Source: DAISJI01 sp964559835
GTDB taxonomy: Bacteria; Acidobacteriota; Terriglobia; Terriglobales; Acidobacteriaceae
Reading direction: 5' to 3'
Assembly: GCA_964559835.1 (NCBI GenBank)
Contig: CAZLJE010000053.1
Location: forward strand, 1-26,800
DNA length: 26,800 nucleotides
The notes beneath the pieces are model-generated. The model ran no database searches. It had not been told where the DNA came from and was given only the letters and a program-made list of their open reading frames with translations. Both the position numbers and the translations under genes were made by a program. Below, in pieces: positions 8,380-15,411 of this stretch. Each line of letters starts with the position of its first letter. Within the stretch, counting starts at the first letter, position 1.

Positions 8380-10785
8380 ATGAGCCCGATAGCTTCCAAA
8401 GAATCTGCCATATCTTTCACTGCGAGCCAGCCGCTTTCCAGCGAAGAACTGAGCAAGATGAACGCCTACTGGCGGGCAGCAAATTACATTTCAGTCGGAC
8501 AGATCTATCTTTATGCAAATCCTCTACTCCGGGAACCGCTGAGTCTCGAACACGTTAAGCCGCGCCTTCTTGGCCACTGGGGAACAACGCCAGGACTGAA
8601 TTTCATCTATGTCCACCTGAACCGGATCATCAAGAAAAATGATTTGGATGTTATTTACGTGTGCGGACCAGGACACGGCGGTCCGGGAATGGTCGCGAAT
8701 ACGTACCTGGAAGGAACGTACACGGAGCTGTATACCGACATTCAACAGAACGAAGAAGGATTGAGAAAACTGTTCAAGCAATTCTCTTTCCCCGGCGGGA
8801 TTCCCAGCCACGCTGCTCCGGAGACGCCAGGCTCCATTCACGAAGGTGGAGAGCTTGGCTACGCACTCGTACATGCGTACGGAGCGGTTTTCGATAATCC
8901 GGATCTGATCGCTTGTTGCGTCGTCGGCGATGGCGAGGCCGAAACGGGTCCCCTCGCAACAAGCTGGCATTCGAACAAGTTCCTCAATCCGGCGCGAGAT
9001 GGGGCGGTCCTTCCCGTTCTTCACCTCAACGGCTACAAGATCGCGAATCCAACGGTGCTTGGCCGCTTGAGCGATGAGGAGTTGACGAGGTTATTCACCG
9101 GCTACGGGTACAAACCTCATTTTGTCGAAGGCCACGAGCCGGAACCGATGCATCAGCTCATGGCGGCCACTCTCGACACGATTGTCGAAGAGATCCGCGA
9201 CATCCAGAACCACGCTCGCTCCAATGGAGCCAACGCGCTTCCCACATGGCCGATGATCGTCCTCCGCAGCCCCAAGGGCTGGACCGGGCCGAAAGTCGTC
9301 GACGGCAAGCCTGTCGAAGGCACCTGGCGAGCCCACCAGGTCCCCGTCGCCGATCTGGAGAAGCCGGGACACCTCAAGATCCTCGAAGACTGGATGAGAA
9401 GCTACAGGCCGGAAGAATTATTCGATCGCGCCGGACGGTTCATACCTGAACTTGCAGAACTTGCGCCCACTGGACATCGGCGCATGGGCGCGAATCCGCA
9501 CGCGAACGGCGGGCTGCTTTTGAAATCGCTTCTGCTGCCGGACTTCCGCGACTACGCCTTTCAAGTCTCTAAAGAAGGAACCGAAACCGCGGAGTCAACG
9601 CGAATACTGGGCCATTTCCTGCGCGATGTCATGGACCGCAATCGCGACACGCGGAACTTCCGAGTGTTCGGTCCTGATGAGACTGCGTCCAACCGTCTCG
9701 ACTCGCTTTTCGAAGTCACGCAAAAGGAATGGATGGAAGCCGTCCTGCCGACCGATGAACACCTGTCACCAGATGGGCGCGTGATGGAGGTTTTGAGCGA
9801 ACACATGTGCCAGGGGTGGCTCGAGGGATATCTGCTCACGGGTCGCCATGGCTTCTTCTCCTGCTACGAGGGCTTCATCCACATTGTTGACTCGATGTTT
9901 AATCAACACGCGAAGTGGATCGAGTCGGCACACAAAATCCCATGGCGCCGGCCGATTGCGTCACTGACCTACCTGCTGACATCTCACGTGTGGCGACAGG
10001 ACCATAACGGCTTCAGTCACCAGGATCCAGGCTTTATTGATTTCGTCATGAATAAAAAAGCCGGTGTCGTCCGCGTCTACCTGCCGCCTGACGCGAACAC
10101 CCTGTTGTCCGTCGCTGACCATTGTTTGCGCAGCCGCAATTACGTCAACGTCATCGTCGCCGGAAAACAGCCGGAGTTGCAATGGCTCGACATGGATGCG
10201 GCGATCGAGCACTGCACCAACGGGATCGGCATCTGGACATGGGCGAGCAACGATCAGGGCGTGGAACCGGACGCCGTCATGGCCTGTGCGGGAGATGTGC
10301 CGACCCTCGAGACCATTGCGGCGGTAGATCTACTCCGCCAGCATTTTCCCGATATCAGGCTGCGCGTCGTCAACGTCGTCGATCTGATGACGCTGCAATC
10401 TCCCAGCGAGCACCCGCACGGCTTGTCGGATCGCGAATTCGATTCCATGTTCAGCACCAACGCGCCCGTCGTTTTCGCGTATCACGGCTACCCTTGGCTG
10501 ATCCACCGCCTGACCTACCGGCGTACGGGTCACGACAATTTCCACGTCCGCGGATATAAGGAAGAGGGCACCACCACCACGCCGTTTGACATGACGGTGC
10601 TGAACGATCTCGATCGGTACCACCTCGCCGGCGATGTCGTGGACCGCGTCCCCAGGTTGGGGACCGTCGGCGCCCATTTCAAGCAGATGCTCCGCGACAA
10701 ACTCGTCGAGCATAAACTCTATGTCCGCGAGCACGGAGACGATATGCCGGAAGTGAAGAATTGGACGTGGCCTTACTCACGATGA
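8380..10785 (+). CDS. xfp: Xylulose-5-phosphate/fructose-6-phosphate phosphoketolase
   Basis: This is an 801-residue thiamine-diphosphate enzyme, full length for the family. It cleaves xylulose-5-P (often also fructose-6-P) with phosphate to acetyl phosphate plus glyceraldehyde-3-P or erythrose-4-P. Motifs: CGPGHGGPGM near residue 95, FPGGIPSHAAPETPGSIHEGG near 140, the ThDP-binding GDGEAETGP near 185 with HLNGYKIANPT near 210, the ETASNRLDSLFE block near 430, YEGFIHIVDSMFNQHAKW near 505, and VWRQDHNGFSHQDPGF near 537-553. An AAGGAA sequence precedes the ATG. The last four bases (ATGA) overlap the acetate kinase start, so acetyl phosphate is passed to the next gene product to yield ATP and acetate. 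Sugar specificity cannot be decided from sequence. Confidence 0.97.
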   Translation: MSPIASKESAISFTASQPLSSEELSKMNAYWRAANYISVGQIYLYANPLLREPLSLEHVKPRLLGHWGTTPGLNFIYVHLNRIIKKNDLDVIYVCGPGHGGPGMVANTYLEGTYTELYTDIQQNEEGLRKLFKQFSFPGGIPSHAAPETPGSIHEGGELGYALVHAYGAVFDNPDLIACCVVGDGEAETGPLATSWHSNKFLNPARDGAVLPVLHLNGYKIANPTVLGRLSDEELTRLFTGYGYKPHFVEGHEPEPMHQLMAATLDTIVEEIRDIQNHARSNGANALPTWPMIVLRSPKGWTGPKVVDGKPVEGTWRAHQVPVADLEKPGHLKILEDWMRSYRPEELFDRAGRFIPELAELAPTGHRRMGANPHANGGLLLKSLLLPDFRDYAFQVSKEGTETAESTRILGHFLRDVMDRNRDTRNFRVFGPDETASNRLDSLFEVTQKEWMEAVLPTDEHLSPDGRVMEVLSEHMCQGWLEGYLLTGRHGFFSCYEGFIHIVDSMFNQHAKWIESAHKIPWRRPIASLTYLLTSHVWRQDHNGFSHQDPGFIDFVMNKKAGVVRVYLPPDANTLLSVADHCLRSRNYVNVIVAGKQPELQWLDMDAAIEHCTNGIGIWTWASNDQGVEPDAVMACAGDVPTLETIAAVDLLRQHFPDIRLRVVNVVDLMTLQSPSEHPHGLSDREFDSMFSTNAPVVFAYHGYPWLIHRLTYRRTGHDNFHVRGYKEEGTTTTPFDMTVLNDLDRYHLAGDVVDRVPRLGTVGAHFKQMLRDKLVEHKLYVREHGDDMPEVKNWTWPYSR

Positions 10786-11996
10786 AGATCCTCGTGCTGA
10801 ATTCCGGATCGAGCAGCCAGAAAGCGTGCCTGTATGGACTCGCGGGGACGCTTCCCGACGACCCGCCTGCATGTCTCTGGGAAGGCAAGATCGAATGGGA
10901 TGGCGACCTCGCGACCAGCACGATCAAAACGCCCGATGCGCCGCCGAAACATGGTCACGGCGGAGTTGAATCGCGCGCAGCAGCAGTAGAGCGCTTGCTG
11001 TGCAGCTTATGGTTAGATCAGTCGCCCGTGGTGTCCTGTCCTTCCGATATCCATGCCGTCGGACATCGCGTGGTTCACGGCGGTCCGATTTTTGAAGAAC
11101 CGGTACTGATCACGCCTGAGGTCAAGGCCGGCATTGCGCGAGCATCTGCCTTCGCTCCCCTCCACAGTCGTGCTGAACTCGAAGGCATGAACATTGCCGA
11201 GAAGTTGCTCGGCCCGGTGCCGCAAGTCGCGGTATTCGACACCGGCTTCCATCGCAAGATGCCCCTTGCGGCGGCGGTTTATCCGGGCCCGTATGAATGG
11301 TTCGCTCGCGGCATTCGCCGCTACGGATTTCACGGCATCAATCATCAGTATTGCGCCCACCGCGCCGCACAACTGCTCCACTCGCAACCGGGCGCGCTGA
11401 AATTGGTGAGCTGCCATCTCGGCAACGGCTGCTCCCTGGCCGCCATTCAAGATGGCCAGAGTGTCGACACGACCATGGGATTTACTCCTCTCGAAGGCCT
11501 GATGATGGGCACTCGCTCCGGCTCGGTCGATCCCGGAATTCTCACTTACCTGATGCGTGAGCGTGACATCGATGGCCAGAGGATCGACGAATTACTGAAC
11601 AAGAGATCCGGCCTGCTCGGGATCTCAGGCGTTTCCGGCGATATGCGTCAGGTTCTGGCCGCAATGAAAGAGAACAATGCGCGGGCAAAGCTGGCATTCG
11701 ACATCTACATCCACCGTTTGCAGTCCGGCATCGGAGCGATGGCCGCCGTGTTGGGTGGAATCGATGCTCTGGTGTTCACCGCCGGGGTGGGTGAGAATTC
11801 GCCCGAAGTGCGCCAGGCGACGTGCCGGAACCTGGAGTTTCTGGGCGTCAAACTCGACGCAGCGGCGAATGCAGCGCCGGACCTCGACACCGATATCGCT
11901 GCAGCCGATTCGCGGGTTCGCGTCCTCGTGATTCGAGCGCAGGAAGATTTGGCCATCGCGCACGAATGTTGGAAACTGCTGCAGGCAGAAAAATGA
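10782..11996 (+). CDS. ackA: Acetate kinase
   Basis: AckA converts acetyl phosphate and ADP to acetate and ATP. The start at 10782 (MKILVLNSGSSS) is chosen because the conserved N-terminal phosphate-binding motif begins there and because it overlaps the phosphoketolase stop as ATGA; the earlier in-frame codon would add seven unsupported residues. The product has 404 residues, normal for the family. Further motifs are VFDTGFHRKMP near 155, RRYGFHGINHQY near 180, HLGNGCSLAAI near 210, TRSGSVDPGI near 245 and FTAGVGENSPEVR near 335. With phosphoketolase it forms a two-gene energy-yielding shunt; no phosphotransacetylase is visible nearby. The gene ends 61 bases before a small convergent gene. 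Confidence 0.97.
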   Translation: MKILVLNSGSSSQKACLYGLAGTLPDDPPACLWEGKIEWDGDLATSTIKTPDAPPKHGHGGVESRAAAVERLLCSLWLDQSPVVSCPSDIHAVGHRVVHGGPIFEEPVLITPEVKAGIARASAFAPLHSRAELEGMNIAEKLLGPVPQVAVFDTGFHRKMPLAAAVYPGPYEWFARGIRRYGFHGINHQYCAHRAAQLLHSQPGALKLVSCHLGNGCSLAAIQDGQSVDTTMGFTPLEGLMMGTRSGSVDPGILTYLMRERDIDGQRIDELLNKRSGLLGISGVSGDMRQVLAAMKENNARAKLAFDIYIHRLQSGIGAMAAVLGGIDALVFTAGVGENSPEVRQATCRNLEFLGVKLDAAANAAPDLDTDIAAADSRVRVLVIRAQEDLAIAHECWKLLQAEK

Positions 11997-12057
11997 ACTA
12001 AGCTGCGGCACGCCACGAGGTCACGCTGCTGCCCCTCTTCGCTCCCCGCGGTATTCG

Positions 12058-12237
12058 CTATGGCTCCGCTGGATCGTCGGCGGCCGGGTTGGGGTCTGTC
12101 GATGGCGGATCACTCGCCGGGAATGATTCCGCGATTGTTTCGTCGAGCGACGCTTCGCGAATCTTTCGTTCTTCCTCTGGCGTGTGGCGGTGTTCGCCGC
12201 CCGTCGGCTTTTTGGGATCGTCAGCGCATTTGCTCAT
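12058..12237 (-). CDS. Small protein with ESFPASDPPS motif
   Basis: This is a 59-residue hydrophilic protein. Its core, TPEEERKIREASLDETIAES followed by FPASDPPS, contains a motif shared by many short uncharacterised bacterial proteins whose function is unknown. The ATG at 12237 is the conservative start; a TTG at 12264 would add nine residues (MSFLRRRNS) and would overlap the stop of the preceding small gene as TTGA, which suggests coupling, so the longer form is quite possible. The N-terminus holds a PKKPTGGEHRHTPEEE segment; there is no membrane segment. It is convergent with acetate kinase and is the second gene of a two-gene unit. Confidence 0.7.
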   Translation of the reverse strand: MSKCADDPKKPTGGEHRHTPEEERKIREASLDETIAESFPASDPPSTDPNPAADDPAEP

Positions 12238-12260
12238 GCTGTTTCGCCGCCGTAGGAAAC

Positions 12261-12428
12261 TCAACCCCGCGATTTTGACGAGGGGCTACGGCCGGCACTC
12301 CCTTTGGGACCGGTTTTCCGCGAGGGCTTCCGCGTTTTTTCCGCAAGTTTTCTCGATTCGTTGACTACCCGGGACTGGTGCGCGTTGACGCGTTGCTTGA
12401 GCTCACGATCTTCTCCGGTGTCAGCCAT
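12261..12428 (-). CDS. Small basic hypothetical protein (55 aa)
   Basis: This very short gene starts at the ATG at 12428 with a strong AAGGAGC ribosome site 5-6 bases upstream. It encodes 55 residues: an amphipathic, charged first half (ADTGEDRELKQRVNAHQSRV) and a Lys/Arg/Ser-rich tail (KPSRKTGPKGSAGRS) ending KSRG. The tail resembles low-complexity nucleic-acid-binding tails such as those of histone-H1-like proteins, but this is composition only. Its TGA overlaps a TTG that could start the next small gene, so the two are probably made together. Not recognised as a named family. The ribosome site and the coupled downstream gene are the main support. Confidence 0.5.
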   Translation of the reverse strand: MADTGEDRELKQRVNAHQSRVVNESRKLAEKTRKPSRKTGPKGSAGRSPSSKSRG

Positions 12429-12608
12429 GTTTGCTCCTTCTCGTGATTATCATTATCGTCCAAAATTGTTTTGACAGTCAGTTCCCTTCCGTCTCGACCA
12501 CCTTGAAGACGCTCGTTGCATATATCGAACGTCGTACGCTTTCGTTTTGTCGGAGTGGCATGCCGGAATAAATGGGTCTGCCCACAGTTCTTCCTATCTT
12601 CGGGTGAA

Positions 12609-12637
12609 TTGTTTGCGCTCTCTCCCACGACTACATT
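12609..12637 (+). promoter_or_regulatory. Candidate stress promoter of peroxiredoxin operon
   Basis: GAATTGTTT (TTGTTT at 12609-12614), a 17-base spacer and TACATT (12632-12637) match the layout of the elements before BON, hsp20, hdeD and dnaK. An inverted repeat ACGACT/AGTCGT (12627-12632 and 12642-12647) overlaps the -10 position and could be an operator. The rest of the 314-base gap 12429-12742 holds a hairpin at 12685-12709 and no convincing gene. Confidence 0.45.
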
Positions 12638-12684
12638 TCGGAGTCGTCGCGCGACCGGAAATAAGTGCTCCGACCTAGCAGAGG

Positions 12685-12709
12685 CGGCGTGGCACCCCCC
12701 GTCACGCCG
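12685..12709 (+). other. Hairpin in peroxiredoxin leader
   Basis: CGGCGTG (12685-12691) pairs with CACGCCG (12703-12709) around an 11-base C-rich loop. It lies about 14 bases before the AAGGAG ribosome site of the peroxiredoxin gene, in the presumed 5' leader. Confidence 0.4.
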
Positions 12710-12742
12710 TCAACATCCGAGTGCTGATAAGGAGTTTCCCTC

Positions 12743-13267
12743 ATGCCTGAAATCCTTCAGCCTGGAACTGTTGCCCCGGATTTCACTCTGCGCGTCACGC
12801 CGGACCAGGACCTTACGTTGAGCGCATTGCGCGGTCAGCCAGTGGTGCTTGCGTTCTATCCCGCGGACTGGAGTCCGGTTTGCGGCGACCAGATGAGCAT
12901 CTACAACGAGGTGCTTCCGGAATTTCAGCGCTACAAAGCGGAGGTACTCGGTATCTCGGTCGATGGCGCGTGGTGTCATGCCGCTTTCGCCCGGGACCGC
13001 CGTCTGCATTTTCCGCTACTTTCCGATTTCGAACCGAAGGGACAGGTCGCCAGGAGTTACGGTGTCTACCGCTCGAAAGACGGTGTGAGCGAGCGGGCGC
13101 TTTTCGTCCTCGACCCGAATGGCAAGGTCTTTTGGAGTTACCTCTCTCCTATCGCGGTCAACCCAGGCGCGGAAGGCATCTTGGAGGCGCTAGAGAGGAT
13201 GCAAGGCAGCCAAAAACAAACGGAGGACGATCATGGCCGAGTTGAAAGTTCCAGTCACGCGAAATGA
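12743..13267 (+). CDS. Peroxiredoxin (AhpC/TSA family)
   Basis: This is a thiol peroxidase that reduces hydrogen and alkyl peroxides. The 174-residue product has the thioredoxin fold from residue 7 (PGTVAPDFTL). The peroxidatic Cys47 lies in FYPADWSPVCGDQ, where the usual Pro/Thr/Cys pattern has Ser in place of Thr. A second cysteine, Cys78 in GAWCHAAF, could be resolving. An AAGGAG lies 8-9 bases before the ATG. The last 35 bases overlap the next gene in another frame, so the C-terminal tail (about residues 155-174, GSQKQTEDDHGRVE onward) is likely a late extension rather than fold. The overlapping DsbA-like thiol protein may serve as reductant, by inference. BCP/AhpE-type subclass not resolved. 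Confidence 0.92.
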   Translation: MPEILQPGTVAPDFTLRVTPDQDLTLSALRGQPVVLAFYPADWSPVCGDQMSIYNEVLPEFQRYKAEVLGISVDGAWCHAAFARDRRLHFPLLSDFEPKGQVARSYGVYRSKDGVSERALFVLDPNGKVFWSYLSPIAVNPGAEGILEALERMQGSQKQTEDDHGRVESSSHAK

Positions 13268-13787
13268 TCATATCGCCGGCGGCGAACACGCTCCCGTTAC
13301 CCTTTTGGAGTACGGCGATTATCAGTGCCCTTATTGCGGCGCTGCGCACCCAGTCCTGAAGGCAGTCAGGAAGCACTTTGGTGATCGGCTCCGGTTCGCC
13401 TACCGCCACTTTCCATTGCAGGAGATCCATTCACTCGCCGAGCCCGCTGCCGAAACGGCGGAGTTCGCCGGTGAGAAACGGCGATTCTGGGACATGCACG
13501 ACGGCATTTATGACAACCAGGAAAACCTCGGATTACCTTTGTTCGTGGAACTCGCCGACGATCTTGGCCTTCCTGTGGACGAACTGACCGCTGCTCTCGA
13601 AACGGGCCGCTTCGCCCCGAAAGTCCGGGAACATTTTCTCGGTGGTGTCCGCAGCGGCGTGAATGGCACACCAACACTCTTCATCAACGAACAGCGGTAC
13701 GACGGCGTTGTCAGTTTTGACCCCCTCGTAGGATCGATCGACGAAGCCCTTGCGCTCGCAAAATCTCCTTCTCACCGCATCGCCTGA
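13233..13787 (+). CDS. DsbA-family thiol oxidoreductase (cytoplasmic type)
   Basis: This 184-residue protein has a thioredoxin-like fold with an inserted helical domain. The active site is CPYC (Cys32-Cys35, in YGDYQCPYCGAAHP) and the cis-proline lies in NGTPTLFIN (Pro147). No signal peptide is present; the N-terminus is MAELKVPVTRNDHIAG, so the protein should be cytoplasmic, unlike secreted DsbA. A strong GGAGG stands 6 bases before the ATG. The start lies 35 bases inside the peroxiredoxin gene, so the two are coupled and probably act on the same redox relay. Similar cytoplasmic DsbA-like proteins are often annotated as Na+/H+-antiporter NhaA-linked or simply thioredoxin-domain proteins. A hairpin follows the stop. 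Confidence 0.9.
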   Translation: MAELKVPVTRNDHIAGGEHAPVTLLEYGDYQCPYCGAAHPVLKAVRKHFGDRLRFAYRHFPLQEIHSLAEPAAETAEFAGEKRRFWDMHDGIYDNQENLGLPLFVELADDLGLPVDELTAALETGRFAPKVREHFLGGVRSGVNGTPTLFINEQRYDGVVSFDPLVGSIDEALALAKSPSHRIA

Positions 13788-13796
13788 ACATCGCGG

Positions 13797-13814
13797 CCCG
13801 CGCCACTGCGCGGG
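13797..13814 (+). terminator. Probable terminator after DsbA-like gene
   Basis: CCCGCGC (13797-13803) and GCGCGGG (13808-13814) form a 7-bp perfect stem with a CACT loop, followed by TCGTTTGCTT. The tail is only partly T-rich, but the position 10 bases after the stop fits a terminator. Confidence 0.6.
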
Positions 13815-13910
13815 TCGTTTGCTTAGACAGAAGTACGGCAAATGTCATAGGCCGGACCGCCACTTTCGTCCCCCTTGCGTCTCGCGCAACCTTCGCAATC
13901 GTCCTTCAGA

Positions 13911-13950
13911 CTCCTGACGAATTGTTATGAGCTTGCATCGCCGATAGCAT
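13911..13950 (+). promoter_or_regulatory. Candidate stress promoter of BON-domain gene
   Basis: CTCCTGACGAATTGTTATGAG (13911-13931) contains TTGTTA (13922-13927); 17 bases later stands TAGCAT (13945-13950). The hsp20 promoter shows 20 of 21 matching bases plus the same spacing and the same TAGCATCG, so this is a conserved bipartite element, not chance. Transcription would begin about 45-50 bases before the ATG at 14005. Confidence 0.7.
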
Positions 13951-14004
13951 CGCCCAAACAGTCCGGCGTATTTCGACGCCCTGAGACTCGAAAGGGGAAC
14001 CATC

Positions 14005-14676
14005 ATGGCAGTGACAGCTGATATCCGAAGCGATATCGACATTCAGCAGGACGTAATCGCTGAACTGAAGTGGGATCCGCAGGTCAAGCCGAATGAGATC
14101 GGGGTTGTCGTAAAGGATGGGATAGTCACCCTCACCGGCTGGGTGGACTCGTACCTGAAGAAATGGGCCGCCGAGGACGCCGCGCACAGGGTGAAGGGCG
14201 TGAAAGCGGTCGCAAACGACATCGAGGTCCGCCTGCCAATCTCGTCGGAGCGTACCGACGCCGACATCGCGGAAGCTGCGGTGCGTGCACTGGAATGGGA
14301 CGCCGGCATCGACATCGATGAACTCGACGTCACGGTTTCTAAAGGCTGGGTGACCATCCGCGGAGAGGTCGAGTGGCAATATCAGAAGGACGAGGCGGAG
14401 CGCGTTGTCAGCCGTCTTACCGGCGTGAAGGGCGTCACCAATGCTCTCGTCGTCCGGTCGCGCGCTATACCATCCGAACTGAAGAAGAAGATCGAGGAGG
14501 CTCTGGTCCGCAATGCCAAGACGGACGCGCAGAGGATCACTGTCGAGGTGGACGGAGGCAAGGTGATCCTGCGCGGGAAAGTCCGCGCCTGGGCCGAGCG
14601 CGAGGAGGCGGCACGCACCGCGTGGTCCGCGCCGGGAGTCACACAGGTCGAGAACCGTATCAGCATCGAAGTTTGA
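14005..14676 (+). CDS. Triple BON-domain protein
   Basis: This 223-residue protein consists of three consecutive BON domains, at about residues 10-78, 86-152 and 158-223. Each shows the alpha-beta pattern with a glycine-rich strand: GIVTLTGWVDS, GWVTIRGEVEW and GKVILRGKVRAW, and the ends GVKAVANDIEV, GVKGVTNALVV and GVTQVENRISI. BON domains of the OsmY type bind phospholipid or help envelope stability under osmotic stress. No signal peptide or lipobox is visible here, so a cytoplasmic or peripheral location is suggested, unlike periplasmic OsmY. GGGGAA precedes the ATG. A strong stress-type promoter element lies upstream, and a short receiver gene follows on the same strand after 103 bases. 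Confidence 0.93.
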   Translation: MAVTADIRSDIDIQQDVIAELKWDPQVKPNEIGVVVKDGIVTLTGWVDSYLKKWAAEDAAHRVKGVKAVANDIEVRLPISSERTDADIAEAAVRALEWDAGIDIDELDVTVSKGWVTIRGEVEWQYQKDEAERVVSRLTGVKGVTNALVVRSRAIPSELKKKIEEALVRNAKTDAQRITVEVDGGKVILRGKVRAWAEREEAARTAWSAPGVTQVENRISIEV

Positions 14677-14779
14677 CGCTGCCGGAGGTTTGTCGCCGAC
14701 CGCCAGTGAACTCGCAGGAGTATGTCTTGAACAATGGCCGCCGCACATGACAACCGCCTAGGTTCCTGGTAGCACCCAT

Positions 14780-15136
14780 TTGCTGGTGGTGGACGATGAT
14801 GTACAGCAGTTGAAACTATGGTCGACGATCCTCCATCTCTACCGTTACCACGTGACGACGGCGGACTGCTCCACACAGGCGCTGGAGCTCGCACGACTTG
14901 ACGGCATCGCTTTGGCAGTCCTGGATTACAACCTGCCGGACATGAATGGATCCAACCTGGTGGTCCTGCTGAGGGTCGTCTGCCCGTACCTGAAGACGAT
15001 CCTATACTCCGGCGAGCTGAACATCCCCGATCGCGATTTGAACGAAGTCGATGCTTACATCGCCAAGGCGGAAGGCCCTGCCCGTCTTCTGACGTGCATC
15101 GCTGATTTGTTGGGGACGGAGGAAAAAGCAGCCTGA
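14780..15136 (+). CDS. Receiver-domain-only response regulator
   Basis: This single receiver (REC) domain of about 118 residues has no output domain. The key residues are present: acidic pair in VVDDD (residues 5-7), phospho-acceptor Asp49 in LAVLDYNLPDMNG, Ser in ILYSGE and Lys in AYIAKAEGP. Such stand-alone receivers usually pass phosphate or bind a partner, as CheY and Spo0F do. The start is doubtful: no ATG or ribosome site is in frame, and the first usable codon is TTG at 14780, immediately before the first beta strand. An ATG at 14734 opens MAAAHDNRLGSW in another frame and stops at 14770, so a small frameshift at the 5' end is possible. The protein lies between the BON gene and dnaK. 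Confidence 0.8.
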   Translation: MLVVDDDVQQLKLWSTILHLYRYHVTTADCSTQALELARLDGIALAVLDYNLPDMNGSNLVVLLRVVCPYLKTILYSGELNIPDRDLNEVDAYIAKAEGPARLLTCIADLLGTEEKAA

Positions 15137-15217
15137 ATGCTATGCCGAAAGTCGTAGCAGCTTGCCTATCCCTCGGGTTGCAATTTTCTATGGCTTGTCT
15201 CCCATGCGCGGCTGACA

Positions 15218-15258
15218 CTCCTGTGAAATTGTCGCGGGCGGCGTTTACCTGCCAGCAT
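15218..15258 (+). promoter_or_regulatory. Candidate stress promoter of dnaK
   Basis: CTCCTGTGAAATTGTCG (15218-15234; TTGTCG at 15229-15234), an 18-base spacer and CAGCATCT (from 15253) form a weaker version of the element before BON and hsp20. A leader of about 145 bases would result. No CIRCE (TTAGCACTC-N9-GAGTGCTAA) and no clear sigma-32 box is visible in the 275-base gap before dnaK. Confidence 0.4.
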
Positions 15259-15411
15259 CTAGCGACCCGGTGATCGGCTGGAACCATATTGGACTGACAA
15301 GTTGCTGAATGGCCGAGTCCCAGGAGCGCGCTGGCGGGCATGTTCAAGCGCGGGGAAATGCGTTTGCACCGGTTAAACAGGACAAGGTAAAGGAGTCTGG
15401 AGAAACAAATC

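Noticed and set aside
12516..12821. Plus-strand frame of 101 codons upstream of and into the peroxiredoxin gene
   Set aside because: It overlaps the well-supported peroxiredoxin start in another frame, has no ribosome site, and covers the candidate promoter and hairpin.
15137..15411. CIRCE or sigma-32 heat-shock control site before dnaK
   Set aside because: No TTAGCACTC-N9-GAGTGCTAA repeat and no CTTGAAA/CCCCAT pair at a suitable spacing was found.
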